Part shown: positions 1 to 11,514 of the stretch, one piece after another
Layout of the letters: every line of letters starts with the position of its first letter
Position numbering within the stretch: the first letter of the stretch is position 1
Assembly: GCA_933228675.1 (NCBI GenBank)
Contig: OW121743.1
Span: 11,844,464 to 11,908,463 of the forward strand
From: Stomorhina lunata
Taxonomy: Eukaryota; Arthropoda; Insecta; Diptera; Rhiniidae
DNA length: 64,000 nucleotides
Direction: 5' to 3'
Notes under the pieces: generated by a model
Seen by the model: only the letters and a program-made list of their open reading frames with translations
The model's database searches: none
What the model was told of the DNA's origin: nothing
Program-made: the position numbers and the translations under genes

Positions 1-451
1 AGCGTATGTCAAAAAGTTCGTTAAGATGAAATATATTGCGCTAACACAATATTAAACGCAAAAGGAAACGCATCAGGTAAGTAAGCGCAAACAAATTTTT
101 ATATTTTAATGTAAATTGTCTATTTTATTTTTTAAGAAAAACGGCAATTTGAGATGTTAGTTGATTTAATGGTGCAACACAGCGATTTGGCCAAGGTTGC
201 AGTTGCAGTGCGGAAATGTAAAACAACGCGTCATCATTTTGTGGACAAAACTTGCTGATGATCCTAATTCTGGTGGGCAGAGTATTCGCTCAATCGCCAC
301 ACAAAACTCTTGTAAGAAACGCGACAAAGATTGGTGCGATAATTCTAAAAGGTGATCTTGGCCAATTTGGTGCTGGTATCCATCTTGGCCAAGCAATTTC
401 AATGCAGCGGCCACTTGGGAATGATGAGAACATAGTGAATAGCGTTTAATA

Positions 452-586
452 AGCCTTATTACGACGGTTGTCGAATATACGACTTCGAATATGACAGTAA
501 GTACTAGATTAAAGAAAACATCAGCACAATTTCATTAATCTAGTACTAACTGTCGAAGTCGTATAGTCGGCAACCGGAATAAGGCT
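452..586. repeat. Small foldback (hairpin) element
   Basis: Two arms of about 55-60 bases, starting AGCCTTATTACGAC on the left and ending GGAATAAGGCT on the right, are imperfect reverse complements around a short loop near 515-535. The whole stretch could fold into one hairpin. It has no coding capacity and resembles a miniature foldback transposon, but I saw no clear target duplication. The flanks (1-451 and 587-1150) show no other gene I can support. Confidence 0.6.
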
Positions 587-1149
587 AAATATATGTGTAC
601 ATAAACGCATCTTCATTTAGTCGAAAGTCTTGTATAAAGCTATAAAAATGGAATGGTCATTTAGAAATAATATATCTGATCTATTTCTCAGAATTCTCCT
701 CGTTAAATGCTCAGCATGTTCATTTTCATCTCCAAATCATAACGCCACCGATTCTATCAGTAATTAGTTGGTGCCAGTGTTGCTTCTTATTTAAATTATA
801 TTGTGAAAGCGTTGGCTTGAACGATACAGAGCACATTTCTGTACTTGTAACGCATTTACCTTTCGCATCGAATTTGCTTACGCATCGCAATAGTGAGTAA
901 TTCCCCTGATATCACTTGTGATCCAACGTGACGTTAACAACGAAGACATCATTTGTCTCTTCGACCACAAACATTCCACCATAACTGAAATGTTAAATGA
1001 TGTTTTGAAATTTGCGGATTACGGCAAAAACCACCAACCATTCCTTAGCCATAGGCCGAATCAACACAGTGGAGTCATTCTATATCGCTACTTTGGCATC
1101 TTCGCCACAATTACAGGCGGTTTAGCGGACGATATAAGATCTTGTACAA

Positions 1150-1765
1150 ACAAACCTTGTGAAGTTTTCAATTCACTCGAGAAAGTGTGGAGCTCAAAAC
1201 AAATTTCAAGGCAAACGAAAGAAAGAATATTCAATGCGAGCATTAATTCTGTGGTGCTAACGGCTCCGTAAGGTGGAACCCACCAAAGAAGAGGTGCAGA
1301 AACTTCAAGTTTTCATAGAAGAACTTTGCGCGTATATTGGCCCAACAAAATCTCTAACGAAATCCTATGGGTAATCACAAGGCAAGAACCTAGAAGCCAA
1401 GAAATCCGAAGTCACAAATCAAAGTTGATGGCAACCATAGATTACCACATAGACTGCGATCATATGTTCTACTAAGCAAAAAAAAAAATAAGTGAAATGA
1501 CATTTCTTATATGTACATAACGTTTCTTAAATGTACCTTGACGTCTCTAAAATGTACTTTGACAGTTCGTCCACAGTCTAGTTGTAGTTTATGATGGCAA
1601 CACACTTAGAAAGCCATCAGACGACAAAGCTCTCACTGCTCACGATTTCAACCTACAGAAAAGCCAAAGAGTAAGAGGTCGAACGACACATACATGGAGA
1701 CGCCTGGTAGAGGCAAAGATCGTGGATAAAGTATGCTCGAGGACTGAAATAAAGCATTTAGCCTT
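1150..1765 (+). pseudogene. Decayed non-LTR retrotransposon, C-terminal part of reverse transcriptase ORF
   Basis: Translated pieces in shifting frames match the region downstream of the reverse transcriptase core in fly LINEs: LEKVWSSKQISRQTKERIFN near 1170-1240, NEILWVITRQEP near 1355-1395, and RTTHTWRRLVEAK near 1683-1722. Stops and frameshifts separate the pieces, so this is a dead copy. The same family is recognisable at 11203-11510 (KLWRSQNISTTTKIKVFN) and, inverted, at 16640-16865. From 1766 to 2635 I see only AT-rich DNA without a supportable gene. Confidence 0.55.
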
Positions 1766-2635
1766 AGATAAAATTAAAGGTGTGAGGCCAATACACGCGG
1801 CTCCGGGCTGCAATCAGCTGTTTGATCTGACAAATTTCAAGCGGCAATGTAGCAAAGTAGAACAAAGTTCTAAAATTCCGCGCGACAGATTTTTTCAGTA
1901 TTGCCAGATTTAATTATATAAAACTCAGATATTTTTTATATGAATATTTTTGTAAACAAACCTACATTTTATGCATTGGTAACGACCGCCCGTAGCCGCA
2001 TGTATTGGCCTTCCATCTTAAGTGACATATGACCTTATGTTTCTCTTAGGAACTAAGGGAATATATACATATAGCCATTTTAAAATAATAGGGCCCGGCA
2101 ACTTACACTCCGAATTTCTGAAAGCAAAACGAATACTATACAAATTCTCCTAAATCTTATGTATTTAAATTTCCCGGCATTGACCCCTACTTTACCTATT
2201 TTTATGGTATAATGTTTCTTATCTAGAAACATTTTACTATTTATTAAGGTATACATTTCCCCACTTAATGTTCCACATTTTAATTTCTTCTTAGCAATTT
2301 TAATAATATTCATTAAAATATCACATTTTTGGGCTAGAACATATTTCGTGCGGAACAGACAACAAATATTTGTTCAAACCTTGATAAACAATCAATTAAA
2401 TTTTTGTGTACTCTTCACCAATTTGTAAGGAAAGAGCATATTTTGTTTATTCTAATGTTTGTAACGAATATAATTTTTTGTCTGAAACCCTTCAATTTAA
2501 ACCGATCGACTGTAAAATACTTTTTGAATGCGATATCCGACTGTTTGGTGGGCTATTTAGAATATAGATATTTCAATGAAATTTGGTTTCCGAGAGAATC
2601 GATCTTTTGTTGATCTAATCAACACATTAAGAACA

Positions 2636-2895
2636 GTATTGGAGCAATGTAATGAATTCCGCACCCCCCTAGCGTTTATCGACTTTATGAAGGCCTTCGA
2701 TAGTGTCAATGGGAGCTATCTATGAAGAATTTTAGAAACCCGTAACATGCCAACGAAAATTCTGAACTTTGTTCGGGCAATGTACTTGGACAATGGACTT
2801 GGAATACGCTGATGATGTATGTCTTCTAAGCCAAAGCTCAGCAGCTGGGCTGGAAATCAATATTTCCAAGTCAAAGATTATGCCTGGAGGCTATG
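2636..2895 (+). pseudogene. Reverse transcriptase fragment of a LINE, degraded
   Basis: The + strand encodes FIDFMKAFDSV followed about 110 bases later by EYADDVCLLS and AGLEINISKSKIM. The last two correspond to the YADD catalytic box and the segment after it in non-LTR reverse transcriptases. The distance between the two blocks is far shorter than in an intact enzyme, so an internal deletion has removed most of the palm domain. An in-frame stop also interrupts the first block. Family assignment within the LINEs is uncertain. Confidence 0.6.
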
Positions 2896-2949
2896 TCGCA
2901 AACGCGTTGACACACATCTCGCAATAGAGTTCCATATAAAAGGATGTTT

Positions 2950-2994
2950 GAGGTCCTATGCTCCACTGGGAGTCAAGGATAACAGAAGAAGAAG
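2950..2994 (-). repeat. 45-bp dispersed module, copy 1
   Basis: This stretch is the reverse complement of segments at 14612-14656 and 36272-36315. The shared core reads CTTCTGTTATCCTTGACTCC followed by a variable base pair and GGAGC. It probably marks the 3' end of one retrotransposon family, since a GAA-rich run follows in the opposite orientation, but that is inference. Confidence 0.5.
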
Positions 2995-3163
2995 AATAAA
3001 ATTTGGTACATCTATATTTATTCCCTATCAAAATTGTACTTTTATTTCGGGTGTCTCACATTGGAGTGTCATCTCGGAATAGATCTTTTGGGCTATTAAC
3101 TGGAAGCACTTCGAGGAATATAGTTTTCTATTTTTTTCAGGAAAAATTGGAACTGTCTCAAAC

Positions 3164-3259
3164 TACAGTTGAGATGAAGTATAGCTAAGATAAGTGTGGG
3201 ATTAACAAGTTAAGGCCAATCAGAACTGTTGCTTGGTATTCAACTTTCCCTACATCACA
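3164..3259 (+). repeat. Dispersed ~95-bp repeat, copy 1
   Basis: This segment (core AAGTTAAGGCCAATCAGAAC) is closely similar to 20548-20643. Both copies lie on the + strand upstream of an Obp gene, about 550 bases before the TATA box of the first and 1,000 before that of the third. It could be part of a retroelement 3' end or a relic of the duplication that produced the Obp genes. Confidence 0.5.
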
Positions 3260-3343
3260 TTTGACATCTCCTACATTACATTTGATACATTTGACCCGGA
3301 TTTATATTAAAACTATTACTACTACTACTTTAGTTATTAGGAT

Positions 3344-3344
3344 G

Positions 3345-3439
<95 letters not shown>

Positions 3440-3549
3440 CGCCGACAACATTCCAATTGGAACAAGGGGTACTTCTCTCAGAAAATGAGCTGCATCTGAT
3501 TCTATTTTTAGACTCATTGAAAGGGACCTACGTTTTAACTCCGGCTGAT
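3344..3549 (-). mobile_element. tRNA-derived SINE, copy 1 (5'-truncated), with (TA)n tail
   Basis: Bases 3440-3549 match the 3' half of the SINE seen complete at 5250-5551, 19388-19687 and 37842-38155. The tRNA-like head is missing, so the copy is 5'-truncated. The alternating TA tract 3344-3438 sits where the 3' tail of the minus-strand element belongs, so the microsatellite is best read as its tail. Any reading frame through this tract is meaningless. Confidence 0.7.
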
Positions 3550-3690
3550 TACAAAGGACGAAGCTGTTTAAAGCAATGTCTGAGTTTGTCACCCCTAAGA
3601 ACTGATACAACCTCAAGAGTTAAAATAGGTTAGAGCATATCGGAGCCGTTCATAACTAAATGAAGATTTGACCTTAGAGATGAAGGGTAT
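3550..3690 (+). pseudogene. RTE-like LINE reverse transcriptase fragment
   Basis: The segment containing GTTTAAAGCAATGTC and the following 90 bases match 16933-17040 in the longer RTE-like copy, where the sense frame reads KLFKAMSEFGIPTK. This short copy is broken and abuts the truncated end of the SINE. From 3691 to 3811 I see nothing else. Confidence 0.55.
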
Positions 3691-3811
3691 CATAAAGTCG
3701 ACTTGACCGACTACAGAACTTTTATACTTGTTTTTATTTTATCAAAAGTAATATAAAATTAATTCGATTTGTAAAAGAGAATAACAAATAAGTTATTTGT
3801 TATTTTGAACA

Positions 3812-3819
3812 TATAAATA
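3812..3819 (+). promoter_or_regulatory. TATA box of first Obp28a-like gene
   Basis: TATAAATA lies 102 bases before the ATG. About 26 bases downstream is AAGACATCA (3838-3846), which is shared with the second Obp gene at the same relative place. That suggests the transcription start is near 3840. Confidence 0.7.
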
Positions 3820-3913
3820 CGCCGGCATTTGAGATATAAGACATCAAAATCGAAAGAATAATACAATTATTGACTCAATTTATTATCATTAAAAAGAAAT
3901 ATATTTCGAAAAA

Positions 3914-4771
3914 ATGGCAAAACTTTTTCTAACTTTGGCAATTTTCTGTATTTTTGTCGTAATTTTGGTAAATGGACTCGATAAAGATGCAGCCGTGACT
4001 GAATTTATGAAAAAAGCGGATGCCTGTAGAGCAGAAGTTGGAGCCCAGGAATGTAAGTAATAGTCATATCTAATGTTATTTTATGGAAACCTTAACTTCC
4101 AAAATAAAATTTTGAATACAATAAAAATCAATTGAAATTTATAAAAAAAAACCCTTAAGGATGGATTAGTTGAACTTAGCGTGAAGCTGCCTTAACGGCC
4201 AACTTAACGTCTGACTTTAGAACAGTTATTGAACAACTTAACAACTTAAGACGTGCCATATGATTTCGACATAAACAATCAAAACAAAATATTTGCCGCT
4301 TGAATAGTCTGTTAATTTGTAGCCGGCGTCTTTATCCTCATACAATTTTGTTTAATTTACCTTTAAAAAATAAATTTCCAAATAAAAATATTTGTTTTTA
4401 CAGCTGATATTAAGGACTTAGTTGAGAAAAAGCCAGGCGCTACCATGGAAAGCAAATGTTTACGTGCATGTCTCATGAAGGTCTATGGTGCGGTAAGTTT
4501 TCCTTTATGTAAATTTTTGTTCATAAAATTTTACCCTCTTCGACATTTTTACAAATTCGTATTACAGATGGATGGCAATGGAAAATTGCTTAATAACGAA
4601 GCCTTAAAGAATATAGTCAGCATTGTTTTCGTAGCCGAATCTGTTGCGGACAAAATGAAAGCTGCCGATGAAGTGATTAATACCTGCGCTGCCAATTCGG
4701 TATCTGCTGATCATTGCGAAGCCGCCGACGAATATGTTAAATGCTTTAAGGATCAAGGAGCTGCTCATTAA
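3914..4771 (+). CDS. Obp28a-like: Odorant-binding protein, Obp28a-like (paralogue 1)
   Basis: This is a small secreted carrier of the PBP/GOBP family, expected in sensillar lymph or other extracellular fluid, where such proteins bind hydrophobic odorants or other ligands. Three exons join in frame: 3914-4052, 4404-4492 and 4568-4771, with GTAAGT donors and CAG acceptors, giving 143 residues. Residues 1-20 form a hydrophobic signal peptide. Six cysteines (38, 65, 69, 116, 126, 135) show the classic C2-x3-C3 and C5-x8-C6 spacing. KCLRACLMK, MDGNGKL and DHCEAADEY resemble Drosophila Obp28a. An AATAAA signal lies at 4877-4882. Intron 1 is 351 bases, against about 60 in the two paralogues. It is the shortest of the three proteins at the C terminus. 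Ligand and tissue cannot be read from sequence. Confidence 0.93.
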
Positions 4772-4920
4772 TAAAAAATTGTTATTGTTTTTCTTTTCAA
4801 AAATGTTTTCAATATTTTCTTTATCGTTCTTGAAATTTTATTTTAACAACAATTTGTACAAATTTTTAATTAAAACAATAAATTAAAGTATTTTATTAAA
4901 AGCTACATTAAAAAAAATGT

Positions 4921-4940
4921 TTAACCCTCTTTGTACCACA
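4921..4940 (+). other. piggyBac-like terminal motif
   Basis: TTAA followed by CCCTCTTTGTACCACA resembles the end of the piggyBac element at 5581 (TTAA then CCCTTCGTGATACACA). No partner end or transposase is attached to it, so it may be the stump of another copy or a chance match. Confidence 0.25.
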
Positions 4941-5084
4941 ATTTCGCTTTTAAAAGTGTTATTTTGGGATTAGAGAAAATGTAACATAGTTTTTTAGTTC
5001 TATTTTTAAAAATTTACTAATTTTTGGGGGAGCTACAAGTAAAAAGTTTTAAGTCAGATACATTTGATACTTATTACATGCATT

Positions 5085-5551
<467 letters not shown>

Positions 5552-5580
5552 AATTTTACACTCACTTTTAAATCTCACTT

Positions 5581-8300
5581 TTAACCCTTCGTGATACACA
5601 TATTTGGTTTTTCACATTAGCACCACATTGCGTCTGGCCAGACCCCATATTAATTTTAATATAATTTCATAAGTTAACATTGGTTTATTACGTACATAAT
5701 TTAAATAACAATTTAAGTTACATCAAATTGTAATTAAAAGAACAGGTGGTTTATCAATTCAACTTCTTATTTTATTTTTGCAAAGTTTTCAGTTCATAAA
5801 ATATGAGTTCAGAGTAAAATTAGTAAAAATGTATCATGTTATCAATCTAAGCAACTAAAACATATATATTCTACTTTGGAATGTTGCTGACATACAGGAC
5901 TTGAACATTTTGAACAGAAGAATCGAGTCTTTCGGCGAACTTTTTCACTTCCCGTTGCGCATTCTTTGCAAGACTTTTTTACTTCAAGGGTATCAGCTCC
6001 GCTTGAGGCCGTTATGACATTGTTTATCTGAAATGAAAATAGAAATTCCGAAAATCGATATCAGTTATGATTACAGTGTAAAGAATTATCTTTTTTATTC
6101 AACTTACTTTTATTGGTTTTCCAAGGATAGATTCTACTGCCGAACGGGTACTAAATTGACCCATAACATGAGGATTATCCATCCGGATTTCAATATTTGG
6201 AAGAACCAGAGAATTAGAAAGCGTGTTAAAAAAATTTCTTCTCTCGTCATTTCTTTTATTTTCATCGACTTCATTGCAGATACAGAATGCTGCCAATGCC
6301 ATTACATCTATCATATTGCAGAAAAATGCAAAAGTCCACCTCTTCGTTGTTCTCTTTGTTGTAAAATGCGAAACCATTTGGTCCATGCAATCAACACCAG
6401 CTTTATTTTTATTATAAAATAATATTGCCTCTGGTTTATTGGCTTCGCCTTCACATTTATCTGTATAATGTACAGTAGAAAGAAGATTGACGTATTTATT
6501 TTTTTTTGGAACATAACTGCAAAGTGAAACTAAATTGTCATGAAAACCAAAGACAGATGAATGAACAGGTCGTGAAGGATTTTTTCTCATTTCTATAGGA
6601 ATACATTTCTTGTTAGATCGAATGGTGCCAACAAATGCTAGTCCAATATTTGCCAGACGTTTTGCTCCTTCCAAAGATGTAAAAAAATTGTCGGTGACAA
6701 TTGTACGACCACTTTTAGCGTACGGCTTTGCAAGTTGCAGCATAACGTTTTCGCCTCGATTTACTTCACGCTGTTCTCCTTCTTGTCGGCCTGTGTACAA
6801 TTTTCCTTGAAATGGATACTTCGTTTTTGAATCACAGGCCTACCAAATTTTTATTCCGTATTTTGCAGGTTTAGAAGGTATGTATTGCGTAAATCTAGTT
6901 TTTCCCCGATATGGAAACAATTGCTCGTCAATTGTTATATTTTCATGCGGACTATAGTTCTTGGCAAGATTTTCGTTGAGAAAATTCCGTATATCACGAA
7001 TAGGTGCAGCTTTATCTTCGAGTAATCGAAACGAGCGTGTCCATCCGTCATCAAACCGAATGCATCTGGTCAAGGATATAAATCGATGAAGATACATTGC
7101 TGCCCTGAATATGGGTAAATTATCAGTACGCCACAAAACCCGTGTATTTTGCATGTTATTATGTGAAACTCCAGCTGCTATGAGAATACCAATAAAAGCG
7201 TATAATTCATCTTCCGTCAAATCTTTCCAAACTTTTGGTTTTTTATTTTCATTTGCAGCATTACATTTATTGACTGCATCTTTTCCATACCGATTTGTCT
7301 GAAATATAATGATGTCTGTAATATTTTGCGTTAAAAATTTTTTGAAAACATCAATTGGAGTAGAGATTGGTCTTTAGGCCCAGCTTGAAAACGCATCACG
7401 TTATGTTGACGAGTACGTACACCACTATTCGGTAGGTTTTTATTTTATACAGTCCCATCTTTTCCAATAAAGCAGTTATTACTCTGCTCACCCATTTCAG
7501 CATCACAGCCTTCCTCCTCTTCATCACTGTCGTTCTCTATATTTGGTTCGATTACCAAGTCATCTTCAATATCTGATGCATCATCTTCGTTTGGCAAATA
7601 ATCTTCATCACTTTCTTCAAAATCTAGATCGTCTTCTTCATGCTCTCTGGCCTCTTCATTAGCTATTTCACGCTCCAAATCATTTGCCATAGCCTCGGCA
7701 ATTCGTGTGTAAAAATCTGTATCGAAGTTTCTGGAATGTCGCGTATTGAAAATAAATTCTAATTCGTCATTCATTTTCGTAAACGTTACTATTTTTCCAC
7801 TTTTTTAGATAAAACTTCTCGCAAACACTTTGAAAGTTCGGAACAAACTAAAACAAAACACTCAAAGACTTTTTCCACGAAAAAATACAACGGTAAAAAA
7901 GTGATGGGTACTTAGCGCTTATTTGGGCGAAAAATTAGATTTTGTAAACTTACACCCGTTTTTGTCAACTGGCTAACAAATCTTGATAAGGTTCTACTTA
8001 TTTTATGCAAAAAATTAAAAAATATCAGGACTAAATACGTACGTACTGAACTTTTTCATAGAAAATATATGTGGGTCTAGCCAGACCCAATGTGGTACTA
8101 ATATGACATAGGTCTCAAAATGTCCTTCTAACTCCTTTTCTACTTACTTTTTTTATCGGATTTTTTGATCACTAAAAAGCCAAGAAAATTTTAGGAGGGT
8201 ACATGAAAATTCAAATCTCTAGCGATATTGCAAATCCATTTAAAGTAGAAAATAAACTCAAAAAGGTCTGGCCAGACCCATGACTGTGACGGAGGGTTAA
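5581..8300 (-). mobile_element. piggyBac-family DNA transposon, nearly complete
   Basis: The element is bounded by TTAA at 5581-5584 and 8297-8300, the target duplication of the piggyBac superfamily, leaving 2,712 bases inside. The termini start CCCTTCGT and, on the other strand, CCCTCCGT. Subterminal inverted repeats are better matched: 5613-5646 pairs with 8072-8105. The perfect palindrome GTCTGGCCAGAC occurs near both ends (5633-5644 and 8266-8277). Inside is one minus-strand transposase gene. The mismatched short termini suggest some decay. Confidence 0.85.
5842..7774 (-). pseudogene. piggyBac transposase, broken by stops and a frameshift
   Basis: The reading runs from an acidic N-terminal region (7774-7445, typical of piggyBac proteins) through a DDE_Tnp_1_7-type core to a cysteine-rich tail. 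All three catalytic aspartate blocks are present: ITIDEQLFPYRG, IVTDNFFTS and AGVDCMDQM. A TAG at 6840-6842 replaces a codon just before ACDSKTKYPF in the same frame. A stop and frameshift also separate the acidic part from the core at about 7445-7220. A plausible intron (donor GTAAGT at 6107, acceptor CAG ending at 6028) joins the core to the C-terminal exon 6027-5842, which has C-x2-C pairs like the piggyBac cysteine-rich domain. The breaks make it non-functional as read. Confidence 0.85.
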
Positions 8301-8979
8301 AATGGATAAATTTTTTATCAAAATTGTTGCAAAATAATTTCATATTTTTGATCATTTTTTTATCATATGTTTTTTGTTTACTTTTGCCCCATTTTTACAT
8401 ATTTCCAGTGTTGGAAAATACTTTAAAGATTGACGTTTTTAACACTAAAATATAAACTCGACTAAACTACAATCAATTTTTATCATCAGAAAAAATCGTA
8501 CGACCGAAATTATTTTTAAAGCGACATTTTTTCTATAAGGACTTCCGTAATTTGCCCCCAGACTTTTAAAAAACACATGAATCAGTTTTAAGGAATGTGT
8601 AATTGTGAATTGTGTAAGCATTGACAATTTCATTTTCTTACATTGTATCTTGACGTAAGAATGCTGTTAGAATATCTTAATAAAACTTGTGGCTCTTAAT
8701 TTCTCCTCTTTAGAAAGAGTGCGTTGGAAACGTGGATCCATATACAAACACGAAATTAGTATATTTTGGAGCGATTCTCCATGTTTTTTTATTGGTTTCT
8801 CCACGAGATTTTATAAATGAATTTCCTCGAGAGTTTAAATTTATTTGGTTAATCAGTAATTTAGATTTTAGCCCGTAAACTTAAAAATCTCTAAAAATTC
8901 TTTCAGATATTTTTACAAAATACAATTAATAGGAGCAAATATTAGTGAAAAGTCATCAATTTTCTTCCAAAAAATTTCG

Positions 8980-9590
8980 TTAATCTCAAAGAATTCGTAG
9001 TAAGTTCCTTTTGATTTTTTTTTCTTGATTATTTATAACAGTTTTTGCACTCCTTAAATTTTCCTTCAGTTTAAATTTAGATTCCCACCGCGTTGGACAA
9101 TCCATTTGGAGAATTCGAATATTGTTAATTTCGAATAAATAACGAAATCTAATTGATGGTTTTCTTAAAAACTTCGTAAACCTCCTATATTGAAGAATAA
9201 AATCTTTGATGTTATTATTTTTAATGGCATCAATAGCCACAGTATGAGCCGCACATCTACAAATTGAAATGTCTTCTATTTGAACATTGGTATCATTCCC
9301 AATTTTGTCTAATAATTGCAAATAATCCTTGTTATTTAATGAAATATCATAGTATTTGGAAAGACGCACTGCTCCAAAAACGATGTTGTCTTTAGCATAT
9401 TTGCTCCATTATCTGATGTTATAGATAACACTTGCTGTAAATTTAAACCTTTTTTTGCAGCTAAATTTTTTGATTTTGTAGCTCCTACTTCTTTTAACTC
9501 TACCATATCGATCATTCTGGAAGTAACATTACAATCGATACTGTACTTGATTCTTATTCCAAAAATAGGTCTTGCCATTCTCGTTGCACT
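8980..9590 (-). pseudogene. hAT-family transposase remnant
   Basis: Two overlapping minus-strand frames (9578-9336 and 9369-8986) carry blocks found in hAT transposases: SITSDNGANMLK, then CRCAAHTVAIDAIK and MDCPTRWESK. They belong together but are offset by a frameshift near 9350. The N-terminal zinc finger and the C-terminal dimerisation region were not found, so this is an internal fragment of a dead element. Between 8301 and 8980 and from 9591 to 9830 I see only AT-rich DNA. Confidence 0.75.
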
Positions 9591-9829
9591 GTCAATTTTT
9601 ATTCAAAATAGTTTATTTTTTAGTTCAATTTTGATTACGCTTCTTCATTTTGTTACAACATTCGACAGTAATTTTTTGCATTATCTTTATTAAATGAAAA
9701 AAAAAAAAATATATTTTTTCAAAATATTAGAAAAAGGTTTTTATTTCCGAGGTAATAAGCTTCCCAAATACGTGAACGCCTCCCTTAAATCTAATTATAT
9801 TACCAAAAAACATTTCAAGAACATCCTGA

Positions 9830-10806
9830 TTTATATGGTATAGCGTACTTAACCCCTTGACCTATCAATTAGCGCAACGAAGTTCGCTTCCAAATGTTCG
9901 TATGAGCAGAGCAATTTGATCTACTCCAAAGATCAACAGATGGAATTATGGGAAGGTTATTACAAAAAATTACTGTCCGTCAATCCGCCTAAACTCTGTA
10001 AAATATGTGAATGTGATCCTGTGCGTCACAGTAATAACACTAATAACGATTTTAACACATCACCACCAACATCTTAAGAAATAACTGCCGCAATTAAACG
10101 CCTAAAATCTGGAAAGTCTGCAGGTACTGATGGAATTCCACCTGGATTATTAAAAGCCAATACAACTCTATCCACAAAGCTTTTAAAGCCTCTGATCATA
10201 AAATACTGGTCGGACGAAAGACTGCCAAACGTCCTCAGAGAAGGCCTAATTATAAAAATTCCTAAAAAAGGGAATTTGCACGACTGTTCAAACTGGAAGG
10301 GTATCACACTTCTTGATATGGTCAATAAGGTCATAGCCCATATTCTACACAGTCGCATAGCGTCCATTGTCGAACCTCAGCTTAGACGCGAACAAGCAGG
10401 CTTTAGACCTAAATAAATCCTGTATTGATCACATTAATAGCCTAAGGGTTATTGTGGAACAATCGATTGACTGGCGATCTTCCTTTACCTATTCTGTGTT
10501 GATTTTAAACATGTATTTGACACTTTAGAGCACAGCGGTATTTGGGAAGCTTTAGGATGCAAAGGAGTCCCCGAGAAGATCATACGACTTATCAAAGAGC
10601 TCTACAATAACGCGTTCTGCTGTATTCTCCATGAAGGTTGTCAGAGCAAACCCATTAGTGTGGAGATTGGAGTCCGTCAGGGGTCTGTGTTATCCCCATT
10701 GCTATTTAATATAGTTCTTGATATTGTGTTGAGTAATTCGATGACTGGGCAATATGGTATCTCGTGGGGTCTTAACGATAGACTAGATGACATCGATTAC
10801 GCCGAT
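9830..10806 (+). pseudogene. LINE reverse transcriptase, 5' part, interrupted
   Basis: The + strand encodes a recognisable non-LTR reverse transcriptase in order: EITAAIKRLKSGKSAGTDGI, NWKGITLLDMVNKV, REQAGFRPK, GVRQGSVLSPLLFNIVLD, and a YAD box at its 3' end. Stops and small frameshifts occur (for example before 10080, at 10414 and near 10510-10520), so the copy is dead. It is cut exactly at the YAD box by a solo LTR (10811-11198) and resumes at 11203. Confidence 0.8.
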
Positions 10807-10810
10807 GTAT

Positions 10811-11198
10811 TGTTGTGAGTTACTTTGCTAACGATACCAACATTCAAACAACAATGCGGAAATGAATCAAAATAAACTACTGGGTCACCAAATAGCCAAG
10901 AATGATGACAACAAATTGTAACACTTGCTGAGACGGCAATATGCAGTACCGCAGAGCTAAAACAGCTACTGCACCCATTTTGCAATATATGCTGATTCGG
11001 CAGAAGCAACAACTACTACAACAACCATGCAGTAACTAGCAGCAGCAATTCAACTATAAAGTAGCTGGCTGCAACATAGAAAGTAGCAGTTTACTTATAG
11101 CAACCAAGAAGTAGTAAATAAAGAATGATTAAAATAAATAAACTTGTGTTCTTTATTACAAATCATACGTTAATTTCTTAAATACTCAAATCATAACA
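10811..11198 (+). mobile_element. Solo LTR with 4-bp target duplication
   Basis: This 388-base block begins TGTTGTGA and ends CATAACA, with the short inverted ends and TG...CA boundaries of retrotransposon LTRs. It is flanked by GTAT on both sides (10807-10810 and 11199-11202). It contains AATAAA signals near 11115-11150 followed by a GTGTT-rich stretch, as expected for an LTR polyadenylation region. Removing it reconnects the LINE reverse transcriptase reading across the YAD box. No internal retroelement genes remain. Orientation is inferred from the AATAAA position. Confidence 0.8.
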
Positions 11199-11202
11199 GT
11201 AT

Positions 11203-11512
11203 GTTCTCTCATCGATTCTTAAGCATGCAATCCAAAACTTAGACCAGCTGCTCTAGCTGGTCTTCAGATTAACATCAAGAAAACGAAGTCAATGCGAATT
11301 AACTCACTAAATGACGCCAAATTTTATCTTGCTGGACAATTCATTGATGAAGTTGAAACTTTCTGTTACCTAGGGAGTATAATCTCAAAAAGTGAAGGCA
11401 TCAGAGAAGAGATTCAAAATAGGTTACGCAGAGCAAAGCAAGCTTTTGGCATACTAAACAAACTCTGGAGATCTCAAAATATCTCGACCACCACTAAAAT
11501 AAAAGTTTTTAA
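11203..11512 (+). pseudogene. LINE reverse transcriptase, 3' part after the solo LTR
   Basis: The reading resumes with AGLQINIKKTKSMR, then FCYLGSIISKSEG and KQAFGILNKLWRSQNIST, the standard segment after the YADD box in LINE reverse transcriptases. It ends where an inverted endonuclease fragment of an RTE-like family begins near 11515. Confidence 0.75.
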
Positions 11513-11514
11513 CA

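Noticed and set aside
3261..3616. Open frames of repeated YIYIYI on both strands
   Set aside because: They are translations of the (TA)n tail of a SINE; the same applies to the frames at 5024-5323.
10074..10367. Minus-strand 97-codon frame
   Set aside because: It is antisense to a clear reverse transcriptase reading on the + strand.
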